Notes: a model not told the origin generated them from the letters alone. 64,000 nucleotides of DNA from Muscardinus avellanarius (GCA_963383645.1 OY726565.1:41505944-41569943), one strand, 5' to 3'. Numbered from the stretch's first letter, positions 31,749-43,529 are shown. Numbers and translations are program-made.

Positions 31749-31963
31749 AACTGGGCGTGGTGGCTCACACTTGTAATCCCAGCACTTGGGAGGCTGAGAC
31801 AGGAGGATGGCACAGGTTCAAAGCCAGCCTCAGCTACTTAGGCTCTCAGCAACTTAGTGAGACCCTGTTTCCAAATAAAATATAAAAATAGGTCTGGGAG
31901 TATAGTCTGGAAATAGAAGGCCCCTGGGTTTCCTCCCCAGTACCAAAAAAAAAAAAAAAAAAG
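31749..31963 (+). mobile_element. B1-dID SINE, type D
   Basis: ctgggcgtggtggctcacac to ccccagtacc plus A18. Confidence 0.88.
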
Positions 31964-31982
31964 AACGTAAGAGCTCATTAGG

Positions 31983-32171
31983 AGCCAGGCATCATGGTAC
32001 ATGCCTGTAATCCCAGTATTTGGTAAGCTAAGACAGGAGGATCCAGGTTCAAGACCAACCTCAGCAATTTAGTGAGGCCTTCAGTGACCTAGTCAAAAAA
32101 AAAAAAAAGTTAAAAACAGCTGGAGGAATAGCTTGGAAGTAGAATACCCCTGGGTTCAATCCGCAGTTACA

Positions 32172-32212
<41 letters not shown>
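31983..32212 (+). mobile_element. B1-dID SINE, type C, with (CA)n tail
   Basis: gagccaggcatcatggtaca to ccgcagttacac, then (CA)n to 32211. Confidence 0.85.
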
Positions 32213-32215
<3 letters not shown>

Positions 32216-32269
32216 TTCACTAGGCTGACAATTTACTTAGATAAACAGCATAAAAAATGGTATGAAACT

Positions 32270-32492
32270 AGGCGGGCATGGCGGTGCATGCTTGTAATCC
32301 CAGCATTCAGGAGGCTGAGACCAGAGGATCGTGGCTCGTGGGCAGCCTCAGCTACTTAGTGAGGCCCTCTGCAACTCAATGAGATCTAGTTTCAAGATAA
32401 AGAATAAAAAATAGGGCAGGGGGTGTAGTTCAGAGGTCAAATGCTTTTGAGTTCCATCCCCAGGCCCGCAAAAAAAAAAAAAAAAAAAAAAA
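32270..32492 (+). mobile_element. B1-dID SINE, type B
   Basis: ggcgggcatggcggtgcatg to ccccaggcccgc plus A22. Flanking word atggtatgaaacta on both sides (32258 and about 32495). Confidence 0.9.
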
Positions 32493-32679
32493 CAATGGTA
32501 TGAAACTACAGAGATATAAACAGTGTTCAGGAAATGAGAAGTGGCCTGCAGTGGCCAACATATGAGGGAGGAAGGAGAATGGCAGGAGAAGAGGTTGGCT
32601 GGATAGTTGGGTCTACGAGAAGCCTCATGTGCCTCGTTAAGAACATTGGATCTTATTCAGTCCTCATCAGAAAACCAAG

Positions 32680-32898
32680 CTGGGCATGGTGGCGCACACT
32701 TGTAATCCCAGTACTTGGGAGGCTAAAGCAGGAGAATCTCACAGATTTAAAGCCAGCCTCAGCTAATCAGTGAGGCTCTCAGCAACTTAGTAAGACCCTG
32801 TTTTCAAATAAAATACCAAAAAAAAAAAAAAGGTGTGGGAGTGTAGCACGCAGGTAGAAAAACCTTGGGTTCCATCCCCAATATCACACATACAAAAC
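32680..32898 (+). mobile_element. B1-dID SINE, type D
   Basis: gctgggcatggtggcgcaca to ccccaatatcacac. Confidence 0.87.
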
Positions 32899-33237
32899 AA
32901 GGTTTTTAACCAAATGAGAACATGATCAGACCTGAAGGTCTGAAAGCATCCTTGAATGGGAGACAGAGAATGGGAGAAGGCACACAGGCAGACAGGTACT
33001 GGGGGAAGCAGAGAGAGAAAAGGGGGAGCTTATAGAAAGAGGAGGGCTGCGAGGAAGAGAGTGGGAAGATGCTAGAGAGATTTCAGAAATAAAACAAGAG
33101 GACAGACATGTAAGTAAATTTAACTAGCAGATGACCTTTTTAAGTTGAAAAAAGAACAAAATTTTAGACTGCAAAAGACAATATGTAGTCATGTCAGCAG
33201 CAGAATAAAAATCTCATGACTCAAAGGTATAGGAGAG

Positions 33238-33326
33238 CTGGGTGTGGGAGGCTGAGAGAGGAGGGTCACAGATTCAAAGCCAGCCTTAGCAACTTAGGGA
33301 GGCTCTCGACAACTTAATAAGACTGT

Positions 33327-33379
<53 letters not shown>

Positions 33380-33640
33380 GGGGACTGAACCCAGTGGCAT
33401 TCCACCTCTGAGCTATCACCTCAGCCTATTTTTTATTTTTATTTTTGAAGCAGGGTCTCATTAGGTTGAGATTCTCACTACTTGTTGCGGCTGTCCTCAA
33501 AACTGCAATCCTCCTTTCTCAGCCTCCCAAGTACCACCACGCCCAGCTTCCCTGTTTCCAAATACTTTTTTTTAAATCAGTCTGGGGGTGTAGCCTAGAG
33601 GTAGAATGGTGCTAGGTTCAATCACCAGCATTGGAAAAGA
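33238..33640 (+). mobile_element. B1-dID SINE, type D, split by a reversed SINE
   Basis: Left piece 33238-33329, right piece 33549-33640 (ccctgtttccaaatac to caatcaccagcatt). Confidence 0.82.
33331..33548 (-). mobile_element. B1-dID SINE, type C, nested, with (GT)n tail
   Basis: (GT)n 33331-33374, then tactggggactgaacccagt through accaccacgcccagct. Confidence 0.85.
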
Positions 33641-34250
33641 ACACAAGGGAGATGGGGTTACGGTAGAATATGACAAGTAACCTTCTTTGCCAAATAGAAC
33701 AAATCTTTTCTCATGTTTGAGACTGGACTGTCTACCCTTGCTTAATTAGTCAGCAGGGCAGAAAATCTCTTTGAGGTAATAACAATAGCATCAGAAGTAT
33801 TAATTACATACCTCATTTGTCTTCGCTGTTAACGCTACAGCTTAACTGAGCTCTTTTAAACGCACTGGTTCCTTAACAACTTGCTTAAGCAAATAGCCCT
33901 CACTCCAGCAGATACCCATTCATTTATCATTCAACAAATATTTCTATGCCAGGCCCTAGCTACCAAAGGTAAACTGGACAATACAGATTCCTTCCCTGGC
34001 TGAGACTCCAATGGACGAAAGAGAATTTGGGCAGTGTCTTCAGTATGGTGTGTTAAAGTTCAGTAAAGGGAAATGTTCTTGTGTTTCTGATTCCGTGTGT
34101 CTGGAGTAGGGCCACTGTGCATTTCTAACAGAAACCCAGCTGATGATGTTTCTGGACTAGAGGGCTCGTCCTCTGAACAGCACGGATTCGGGGTATGTGT
34201 GGGCACACCCTAGACCCATGTATCCTCATTCAAAGTCATCTGAACAAAAA
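33641..34250. other. Mostly unassigned DNA with a short L2/MIR piece
   Basis: 33925-34010 (ttatcattcaacaaatattt, atgccaggccctagct) is a reversed L2 3' end. The rest shows nothing I can name. Confidence 0.5.
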
Positions 34251-34262
34251 TTGACAGAATGA

Positions 34263-34469
34263 GCCAGGTATAGTGGCACATGCTTGTAATCCTAATACTT
34301 GACAGGCTGAGACAGGAGGATCGCAGTTCGAAGACAGCCTCAGCTACTTAGTGAGGCCCTCTGCAACTTAGCAAGAACCTGTTTCAAAATAAAGAATATA
34401 AAATAGGGCTGGGGGTATAGCTTAGAGGGAGAATGCTCCTGGATTCCATCCCCATTAAGGCCAAAAAAA
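34263..34469 (+). mobile_element. B1-dID SINE, type B
   Basis: gccaggtatagtggcacatg to atccccattaagg plus A13. Flanking duplication aaaaattgacagaatga. Confidence 0.9.
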
Positions 34470-34829
34470 AAAAAATTGACAGAATGAAATCCCCTTCATT
34501 TCCTCATTTCATGACTGGAGCTATTTCCATGAAGAAAAGAAAAAGAAATAACAAGTACAATACAAGCATACTTGCAGAATTCTGATGGGACTAAAGCAGA
34601 AATTCTAGGCTGACCTTTGAGCAAGCCAGGACAAAATGACAGTGAGGATATCAGCCTCCAACTGGACGACATCAGGCAGACACATGGAACCAGAGACCTG
34701 AAAGTGGAGAACGTGGGCCAGGACAGAGAACTCACTGCTTCACCAGTTTTGCCAGTAGCTCAGTAAAGAAGAATTAGTCTTTAATATTTGACTCAAAACC
34801 AAGTTGTTCTTTTAAAATAATTTGCACCA

Positions 34830-35031
34830 GGCCAGGCGTGGTGGCGCACGCTTGTAATCCCAGCGCTTGGGAGGCTGAGACAGGAGGATCGCACAGGTTC
34901 AAAGCCAGCCTCAGCTACCTAGTGAGGCCCTCAGCAACTTAGTGAGACCTATTTCCAAATAAAGTATAAAATAGGTCTGGAAGTATAGCCCAGAGGTAGA
35001 AAAGCCCCTGGGTTCCACCCCCAGTACTGCA

Positions 35032-35070
<39 letters not shown>
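34830..35070 (+). mobile_element. B1-dID SINE, type D, with (AAT)n tail
   Basis: Target-site duplication aataatttgcacca at 34816-34829 and 35071-35084; tail is (AAT)n at about 35033-35074. Confidence 0.92.
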
Positions 35071-35076
<6 letters not shown>

Positions 35077-35083
35077 TTGCACC

Positions 35084-35268
35084 AAGCATGGTGACACACA
35101 CCTATAATCCTAGTACTTGGGAGGCTGAGATAGGAGGATCGCAGGTTCAAGGACTTGAATTTTCAATCCTTCTTGAAAATTTATAACATAAAAAAATAAA
35201 AAAGGCTGGTAGTGTAGCTTAGAGGTAAAATGGCCCTGGGTTCAAATTCCAGTCCCCAAAGAAAAAAT
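35084..35268 (+). mobile_element. B1-dID SINE, type C
   Basis: aagcatggtgacacacacct to attccagtcccc, directly after the previous SINE. Confidence 0.8.
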
Positions 35269-35477
35269 GTGGATGATAACATCAAAGTAGAATTTTTGAA
35301 GGTGCATTTAAAAATAATAAAATATAAATTATCAATAACTTGCTGTATGCATTTTTGCTTAAATTAACTAGTCTATACATAAACATACTTTGTCCCCATG
35401 GGTTCATAGCAACTAATCTTTTTATCGGCCTACTAAAGTACCCAAATCCTTTTGTTTTGTTTTATATTTTTTTTTGT

Positions 35478-35722
35478 TTTGTTTTGCTTTGTTGATATCA
35501 GGGATTGAACCCAGGGCCATTCTACCTCAGAGCTACACCCCTAGCCCTATTTTATTTTATTTTATTTTTTTATTTGTTTGTTTGTTTTTAGTTTGAAACA
35601 GGGTCTCACTAAGTTGCAGAGGGCCTCACTAAAATGCTGAGGCTGACCTCAAACTTGTGATTCTTCTGTCTCAGCCTCCCAAGTACTGGGATTATAGGAA
35701 TGTGCCACTATGCCTGGCTAAA
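35478..35722 (-). mobile_element. B1-dID SINE, type B/C
   Basis: atatcagggattgaacccag through ctatgcctggct, with an internal T/TTTA expansion. Confidence 0.85.
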
Positions 35723-35984
35723 TCCCCGGATGTTCGATTCTCTTCAGGGAACATTAAAGAGAGTACCTGAGCTACAAGAATTTGACCATTTTGTCTTTTT
35801 AAAGAAAATGAAAAGGCCAAGAGAAATGGAAAAGGAAAGAAGTGGTTCCTGTTTATTAAGTTTCCACTTTCACACCTGACAGCAAGACACAGAAACATGA
35901 AACAGGCAGTATGAAAACATCAATTAAGTATCTTTTACCAAGGAAATCATCTTTCCTTAACTTTTAATACAGTATAAAGAATCT

Positions 35985-36172
35985 ATGCAGGCTGGTAGGA
36001 CAGGCCTGCAATGCTATTATTTAGGAGGCTGAGATAAGAGAATCATAGCTTCGAGGCCAGCTATTTAGTGAGATCCTTAGCAAGCAACTTAGTAAAACCT
36101 TGTTCCAAAAAAAAAAGTGTATATAGTTCAGATGTAGAATGCCCCTGGGTTCAATCCTGATACAAAAAAAAA
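35985..36172 (+). mobile_element. B1-dID SINE, type C, diverged
   Basis: gcaggctggtaggacaggcc to tcaatcctgatac. Confidence 0.75.
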
Positions 36173-36589
36173 TCTAAAATGTATGCTTAAGTTCCAAGAA
36201 ATAGTATTAACAGAAGATAGTATTAACAGATATATTTAAGATATATTTAAATATGTACCTAAGTTTACATCTGAAAAGTGGCTTACTGACCACATTCCAT
36301 GAGCATCATAACTCGCTGCCTCCAGGACGCTGTGATGCTCAGCCCTGTGTGCCTTGGCAAAAGCAAGCCAAAAAAAAAGGAGAGCAGGAGAGTGGCCGCA
36401 GGAGAGGAAGCACTTCACACCTGCTCATTTGAAGGACAGGCCTACACCATCAGGAAAAGTCAAGAACTGCAGTTTTGCATTCCATCACTCTTGCTGTATT
36501 AGTAAATCAAAAAGCATCTTTCTTACAGGACATTTCTGAAAGTTGACAGTATTTGTTTTCTGTGCTTTTTTACTCTTTGATAACCGTCA

Positions 36590-36860
36590 GAAACCAGGGT
36601 CTTCCTGCCCACATACCTTCCCTTTAGCATGCATGCTGGAACAACTTGCCCATGCGCAGAAACCATTTTTCCCCCCTTTGTTCCTCTGTAAAGAACTCCC
36701 TCGAAACTGTAGAAAAATGTCTCCTCTTCCCACCAGGTAGCAAGGTGGCTTTCAACCACGGAATTCCACACCCGGCAAGGAGTGGGCGCGTGGCCAATCA
36801 AAGTCCTTCTCTGGGATTTTGCATGGTGCCGGGGAATTGTGACAATGGAAGCCTAGAGCT
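36590..36860. promoter_or_regulatory. GC-richer island with promoter-like words (candidate)
   Basis: In an AT-rich region this stretch carries catgcgcag (NRF1-like), ggagtgggcgcgtggccaatcaaag (GC box next to CCAAT) within 36780-36805 and TTTAAA downstream. No gene or named repeat is visible here. Could be an unrecognised LTR or an enhancer. Confidence 0.3.
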
Positions 36861-36956
36861 GCCAGTGGCCACATCCTCTGCTGTTTAAAGAAGCCTACGC
36901 TAATGAGGCCAGCACATAGGAGAAAATGAAATGAAAGTTGGAGATAAACCATAAGC

Positions 36957-37172
36957 TTTTTTTATTTTTATGGAGCTGGGGACTGAACCCAGGGGTATTC
37001 TACCTCTGAGCTACACCTCCAGCCTGATTTTTTTTTTAACTCTTTATTTTGATATAGTCTCATTAAGTTGCAGAAGGCCTCACTAAGTAGCTGAGGCTGG
37101 CTGCAAACCCAGATCCTTCTATCTCAGTCTCCCAAGTACTCAGATTACAAGTGTGCATCACCACACCTGGCT
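36957..37172 (-). mobile_element. B1-dID SINE, type B
   Basis: atggagctggggactgaacc through accacacctggct. Confidence 0.87.
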
Positions 37173-37250
37173 TCCTATTTTATTTATTTGGAAACAGGGT
37201 TTCCCTAACTGCTGAGAGCTTCACTAAGTTGCTGAGGCTGGCTGAGAATA
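37173..37250 (-). mobile_element. B1-dID SINE fragment
   Basis: atttggaaacagggtttccc, gctgagagcttcactaagtt only. Confidence 0.65.
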
Positions 37251-37484
37251 GCTATTTAGGATTCTTGACAATATATCCTCAAGCAATCATGATTTTAATA
37301 AGTTACTTCTCTGACATTTTTGGAATGGAGACTTACTCTGGTAAACTAAAAAGGATACTGAACAAGGAATAGGACAACCTCTATTTAAATCTCTATTCCA
37401 ACATTATTACCTGAGTGCTGTCAGAGAACTTGTTAATCTCTCAGACTCTGTTTCTTCATCTATAGAAAGAAATAAGGGTAGAAA

Positions 37485-38150
37485 TCAGAACCCTTGTGCA
37501 TTGCTGATGGGAATGCTAAGTAATGTGACTGCTTTGGAAGACAGGGTGACAATTCCTCAAAAAATTAAAAACAATTATGTGCTAGTAATTCCATTGATGC
37601 CTGTAATACGCTAAAGAAAGCAGGGATGGAAACGTATCTGTACATTCATGTTCATAGCAGCATTGTTCACAATAACCAAAAATGGAAAGAACCTAATGTT
37701 CATGGACAGATGAATGAAAAACAAAAATAAAATACATACATGCACTGAGATATTTAGCCTTAAACAAAATGACATGTTCATACCTGTTACAATATTGATA
37801 AACCTCAGAGACATTATGTTAAATATGAACCAGTCATAAAGAGACAAATACTGTATGATTTCACTTATACATGGTACCTAGAATACTCAAATTCATAGAA
37901 ATAGAAAGTTGAACAGTGAGCAAGGTGTGGTTGTGTAGACTTATAATCCCAGGTATTCTAGAAGCAGGGACTGGGAAAAGGATTTGGGGGTCACTCTTTG
38001 ATGGGCTTAGAATGTTTTGGTTGAGATAATGAAAATTTTTTAGAGAATAATGATGATCTTACAATACAAATATTCTTAATGGCAACGAATATATGCACAA
38101 AACTAATAAAAATGATAAATTTTACATATATTGTATCATAATTTTAAAAA
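37485..38150 (+). mobile_element. Old L1 3' end
   Basis: tgctgatgggaatgctaagt, gttcatagcagcattgttca, caataaccaaaaatggaaag, aatactgtatgatttcactt: the usual ORF2 end and 3' UTR of older mammalian L1s, unlike the young local family. A SINE scrap may interrupt it near 37925. Confidence 0.75.
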
Positions 38151-38282
38151 AGAGATACTCTAACTGAAGAGATATTCTACTGGGAGAACATTAACCAGAC
38201 AAATTGTCTTAATTAACCAAAGGAGTATGTTTATAGTAGTTGAATGAATAAATTAGATTCTTTAAAAAAAATAAGGGTAAAC

Positions 38283-38468
38283 TAGTGTATGGTGGTATAT
38301 GCTTATATTCCCAATACTAGGGAGGCTGATTCAGGAGTATGGCAGGTTCACAGCCAGACTCAGAGACTTAGTGAGGCCTTCATCAACCTTGTCTAAAAAT
38401 GACAAAATAGGGTGGGGGTGTAACCCAGATGTACAATGCCCCTGGGCTCAATCCCAGAACTACAAAAA
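38283..38468 (+). mobile_element. B1-dID SINE, type C, diverged
   Basis: agtgtatggtggtatatgct to atcccagaactac. Confidence 0.75.
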
Positions 38469-38569
38469 TGGGATGAGGAGTAAAAATATCAACTTCCAAC
38501 AATTGTTGGGAGAGTTAAATTAAAAGTGCTTAGGTGGACTAAAATACCAGAGAGAGAGATTGGTAGAGC

Positions 38570-38642
38570 TGGAAAGTGAATCTGAGGCCAGTGGGGTTCA
38601 CGTCAGTAACTTAGTGAGATCTTGTTTCAAAAATCAAAATTA
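38570..38642 (+). mobile_element. SINE fragment
   Basis: aacttagtgagatcttgttt only. Confidence 0.45.
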
Positions 38643-38643
38643 A

Positions 38644-38860
38644 GGCCAGGCGTGATGACGCACACTTGTAATCCCAGCATTAGGGAAGCAGAGACCTGAG
38701 GATCACAGTTCATGGACAGCTCAACTACTTAGTGGGGCCCTTCACAACTCAGTGAAACCCTGTTTCAAAAAATAAAAAGACTAAAGAAATATAGGGCTAC
38801 GGGTGTAGCTCAGAAGAACAATGCCCCTGGGTTCTATCCCCAGTACTGGAGAAAAAAAAT
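38644..38860 (+). mobile_element. B1-dID SINE, type B
   Basis: gccaggcgtgatgacgcaca to atccccagtact. Confidence 0.85.
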
Positions 38861-39595
38861 AAGAAATATTCAAAGTGCTCTATTTTGATAAACAATGATG
38901 CTAAGACATCAAGGGTACAATTTACACCTAGAAATTGTATGGCACTTTTAATCCAAGTTATAACTTAATAGAGGAGGCCCTTGATACTTTGATATAGTAT
39001 TTGCAGTGGTATTCCCAGAAGAATGGATAAAGAATTGTTGACATGTTATATCATGACTAGAAAAGACCTTGGAAAGCACTTACCCAGTCTCCCACATTGA
39101 AGAGATGAGAAAACAGAGGCTCCAAATGGCTGTTTATAAATATTCCAAAAGTCATACCATTTATTTTGAAATTAAAAACTTTATTTCCTAAATGTCAAAG
39201 TTTAACAATTACCATTTCAACATAAAGATCAATTCTTATTTAAAATGTATAATTAAAGCATGTTTGTATTGATTGAGACCCCAAATTATCCCTGTATATT
39301 ATAAGTATTATGTTTAAAATAAATTTACATTGTAAAATTACTTTAGTGCAGGTATTTGGGCTAAAATTGTCCTGCAGTCAAAACATCAGTATTTTTCCTT
39401 CTGAAATCTGCATTTGCGACAATCCCTTGATGCCCTCTACTGGCCTTGATGTTATCATCCAAAGTAGCATAAGAATTACTGTTGCGTGGCCTTCCAATCT
39501 ACTTTATAGTATGACTAAACACTAGGAAGTTTAACTTGGAGATAAAATAAGCAAATAAAGTGCATAAGGTAATATACACTTACAAGAATGCATCA
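38861..39595. other. Unassigned intergenic DNA
   Basis: No gene. Possible MIR trace at 39090-39150 (agatgagaaaacagaggct). A CTCF-like motif lies at 39430-39443. Confidence 0.4.
39430..39443 (-). promoter_or_regulatory. CTCF-like motif
   Basis: ccagtagagggcat on the minus strand matches the CTCF core (CCAsyAGrkGGC). Confidence 0.5.
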
Positions 39596-39608
39596 AAACT
39601 ATTTAGGC

Positions 39609-39787
39609 GCAAGCTTGTAATCCCCGCGCTTGGGGAGCAGAGACAGGAGGATCGCGCAGGTTCGAAGCCACCCTCGCTGGCTTAAGGGACCCTGTTTCCA
39701 AATAAAAATATAAAATAGATCTGGGAGTGTAGCCCGGAGGTAGAAGGGTTTCCAGGAACCCCAGTACCACCAAAAAAAAAAAAAAAC
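39609..39787 (+). mobile_element. B1-dID SINE, type A, 5'-truncated
   Basis: gcaagcttgtaatccccgcg to cagtaccacc plus A tail. Target-site duplication aaactatttaggc at 39596-39608 and 39788-39800. Confidence 0.9.
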
Positions 39788-40940
39788 AAACTATTTAGGC
39801 AATGAAATAAACCCAAAATAAATCATTACTGGGTAAATTTTCTAATGTTAAACAATTATGGCATTAACTAGGTTCACCTCATATTTTTTTTTTATTGGTG
39901 CACTGTATTCATACATCATAGTAGGATACATACTTTTGTAGACATACATGCACACTTTTCCCAGTCAGCCCCCACCCAATCCCCACCCCATTCTCTCCCT
40001 ATCCCTCCCTCCCATGCTTGGCTTAGTAGTTGACATCTAGTATTACGGCAATTTATCTAAAATTAAAAATGATAATCTCACATAACAGTTTCATTTGTCT
40101 GATACCAAGCTTTTGATGACTTAAAGATAACATTTCAATATTTCTTTTTGCTTTCTTTCTTACCAGAGAATATTTTTTTCTATTTTTTTAGGTGAAACTA
40201 TCATATATTTTTATATTTATTTTTCAGAAAAAATCTATCCTAATATGGAATATGGACTCTAGATACCCAAAATGATCTTGAAAAAGAACAAAGCTAGAAG
40301 ATATATATTTTCTGATTTCAAACCATATAAAGCTACAATAATTGAAACAGTGTAGTACTATTCTAAAGGCAGATATATAAACCATTGGAGTTAAATAAAA
40401 GCCTAGAGCTAAATTCTTCCCTATATTGTCAAGTTATTTTTGACAAGGTTTCCACGAACATTTGGTGGTGGAAATAAAAATCTTTTAACTAAATATTGTT
40501 AAAAAAATATTAATTACATGGAAAAGAATAAAATTGGACTCTTACCTAATCCCATATACAAATATTAACTCAAAATAGATAATAGACCTAAATGTTAATC
40601 TTAAGACTATAAACTTTTAGGAGAAAATCTGGGTCATTAAACCTCACAACATTAAAATTGGCAGTGATTTCTTGGTTATGATTTCAATGGCACAGGCAAC
40701 AGAGGAGTATACAAACTCCCTAAAAAATAAAAATAAAAAAAATTGTATATCCAAAGACAATGTAAACAGAGTTAACAGTTACTAATAGAATGGGATAAAA
40801 TATTTCCAAATGCTATATCTGAAGGTATATTAATATTCCAACTAGAAATCCTAAAGATTAACAACAATAAAGGCAAACAATACCCTTTAGAGATAGGTAA
40901 AAGACTAACATAAATAATGAATCTCCACAGATAACCAATC

Positions 40941-41858
40941 TTAGTTGTCTGTTGGATGAAAAATCTTGTTTCTCTAGTTCTGGAGTGTGTTACCTATTTC
41001 TTCTTTGTAGTTAATCTCTTTGAGTATTTTCTCTAGCGCTGGTTTTGAAGACATAAATTCCTTCAGTTTCTGTTTGTCATGGAAGCTTCTTATTTCTCCA
41101 TCTAATTTGATAGAAAGTTTTGCTGGGTAGGAAATTTTTGGCTGGAAGTTGTTTTCTTTCAGAATTGGGAATATGTTACTCCAAGCCCTTCTGGCTCTCA
41201 TAACTTGGTTTGGGAAGTCCGGAGTGATTCTAATTGGTTTGCCTCTGAATGTCACTTGGCCCTTTGCTTTTGTTGCCTTTAAGATTCTCTGCTTGGCTTC
41301 CACATTGGTCATTTTGACAATTATGTGGCGTGGGGATCCTCTTCTCTGATCCTGTCTAAAGGGAGTTCTATAAGTTTCCTGGACCTTTGTATCAACCTCT
41401 TGCTCTATGTTTGGAAAATTTTCTGCTATTACTTCCTTGAAGAGATTGTTGATCCCTTTGGTTTCATTTTCTTTTCCCTCCTCTATTCCAATTATTCTTA
41501 GGTTAGCTCTCTTAAAATGGGCCCATATTTCTTCAATATCAGATTCCTGCTGTCGGATATTTTTTTCTAGATTAGAAACTATGAGTTCATTTTTGGATTG
41601 CTCATCTTCTAAGAGCGAGATTCTGTTCTCCATGTGTTCTTATCGGTTGTTTGTGCTTTGAATTGAGGCCTTTACTTCATTAATTGCATCCTTTATCTCT
41701 TTTTGGCTCTCTCTGAGTTCTTTTCGAAGCACCTCTATTATTTCTACAGTTATTTTCCTGATTTGATCTTCTAGAAATCTCTGATTTTCTGTTTTATCGG
41801 GTTCTGATGTTGTGGAGTTGTGGGCATTCATTGCTCCAGTATTATTCCTCTTTCCCAT
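40941..41858 (-). pseudogene. L1 ORF1, broken by nonsense changes (copy 2)
   Basis: Same frame as the intact copy 1 product, starting at MGKRNNTGAMN. A TAA at 41642-41640 replaces the Leu codon after NNR and splits it into 72 codons and a 219-codon remainder beginning MENRIS. A second early stop at 40976-40974 falls 14 residues before the ancestral stop at 40943-40941. RRM and C-terminal domain words are otherwise conserved (LRIIGIEEG, RGKPIRIT, YPAKLS). Confidence 0.9.
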
Positions 41859-42617
41859 GATTTCGGATGTTTGTGCCTTCTCTGGGTTCTTCCCTTGGGT
41901 CACTATGACTTCCCTTAAGGTGTTCTGGATCTCGAGTCAGTAGTATCTCAGACCCCACTACTCCTTTACTGGGTTTTATCACAGAGTCTCCGACCCAGAG
42001 AGTCGATAGAGGCTGCTTTAGACTGTGGGGGGTGCCAGGTTGCACGTTCTCCTATGGTGTGATATCTGGGACTTGACCCTCCCCCACTGGGTCAAGTCCC
42101 AGGGATTTCTCCTCTGTGGCCCGCAATTTGACTCACTGTTCTTGAGTACGCAGATGTAGCTGTACTGGCCTCGCTGAATTCGCTGCTGCTGCCGCCGGTA
42201 GCAATATGGCGCCGCTGCTAAGCCCTCGGCTGTGGGGCTGGCGTTTTTCTTCTTGATTTTGATTTCTACTCTGAATCCCTGCAGCGTGTGCTGAGCTCGG
42301 CCACTGGGAGCTGTAGATGCTCTCTGCGTGGAGAAATCTCGCCTAGCTGTTCCGCAGTGGCTCACCTCGGCTTGCTGTGGCCGTCTGGTGAATTCACCGC
42401 TGCCGCCGGCAATATGGCACTGCTTCCGCGTCTGCCGCGTCCTTGGGCGCAAGGCCGGTGTATCTCCTCTGTGGCTCTGTTCTCAGTCTGCTTTCTCTCT
42501 GGAGCCTGGTGATTTTTTGTTTCACTGGTGATGGTGTTTTCTGGCTATGAAAGGCGCTGATTTTGTGGTAATGGAGATTTGTTGTTAGAGGGGCTCTTAA
42601 GCCCCGCTTTTCTCGGT

Positions 42618-42626
42618 CGCCATCTT
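42618..42626 (-). promoter_or_regulatory. YY1-like site at the L1 5' end (copy 2)
   Basis: aagatggcg on the minus strand, same position relative to the element start as in copy 1. Confidence 0.5.
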
Positions 42627-42825
42627 CCCGGAAGTCTCATATTTGATCTACAAAATATAATAACTATGCTATAAATTTCTCCTTACCTTAAAATTTTCCA
42701 GCTGTGCCAGATTCTACAAGGATGTTCTATTGAAAAGTTCTGGCAACATAAAAAAATATGAGTAAATGCATTAACCACTCAGATAATTTTATGACCAAAG
42801 TAGACTTAACAGAAATACTTGTGAC

Positions 42826-43035
42826 CAGGTGTGGTGGGTCATATTTGTAGCCACAGTACTTGGGAGGCCTAGACAGGAAAATCAAGGATCACTGGTTCAA
42901 AGTCAGCCTCAGCATTATAGCAAGACTCAGAAAACTAGTCAGACTGTTTCAAAAAAAAAAAAAAGAAAGATCTGGAGGTGTGGTTCAGAGGTAGAATGCC
43001 CCTAGGTTCAATTCCCAATACCATAAAAAATATAT
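42826..43035 (+). mobile_element. B1-dID SINE, type C
   Basis: accaggtgtggtgggtcata to ttcccaataccata. Confidence 0.82.
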
Positions 43036-43520
43036 ATTTGTGGTTCCCATTCATTTTATATATACACATGCATGCCCTATTCAGCTTAAAAATTACACTT
43101 TTTTTGATCCAAAGAAAAATCGCAACCCCTAAAATAAATTGAATTAGGATAAATCTAAAGACATAGCCAATTAAATCACTCATGACCCCCACAACCCATT
43201 CCCACCACTACCAACACGCCGTCTCTGGGGCCTCTGCTTCCCCAGCTTCAGAGGTAAGCCTGTTGATAAACATACCCTGTGAAGATGTCCCATAGGTTCA
43301 ACTTCCCAAACAACCATTTTTGAGGTCTACTGTCAGTCATATTTGATACCCTAAAGGAGGCTATGTTGTTCCTTTAGTCATCCTTGCCAATAGTTATTGT
43401 GAGGTCATATGCTCCCTGTATCTCATCTTTTCTTGTCCCTGCAGACCCCAGCCTCTAGTCTTGGACTTCTGTTTTAATTTTTATTCTCCCTTCTCCTGCT
43501 ATTCTATCTGTCCTTTACTG
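43036..43520. other. Unassigned intergenic DNA
   Basis: No gene or repeat recognised. Confidence 0.4.
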
Positions 43521-43529
43521 ACCAATGTC

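Larger units (their letters stand above)
31490..33130 (-). mobile_element. L2 LINE relic split by four SINEs
   Basis: 31490-31745 (agcaatagacatttaacatc, gtgaataagacacagccctg, gtgctatgtgagcacagaag), 32510-32675 (ggatcttattcagtcctcat) and 32900-33130 (aacatgatcagacctgaagg) are successive pieces of a reversed L2. Confidence 0.6.
39887..42635 (-). mobile_element. Chimeric L1-like retroposon, copy 2
   Basis: Same block order as copy 1 at 800-3595, on the opposite strand: 5' end acttccgggaagatggcg at 42635, 5' UTR to 41859, ORF1 41858-40941, the antisense old-L1 segment (about 40720-40220), then the young L1 3' UTR ending in the T-run at 39887. Target-site duplication ctcatattt at 39878-39886 and 42636-42644 differs from copy 1, so this is an independent insertion. 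The CT-rich tract of the 3' UTR is at 39958-40016. Slightly shorter 5' UTR arrangement. Confidence 0.88.
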
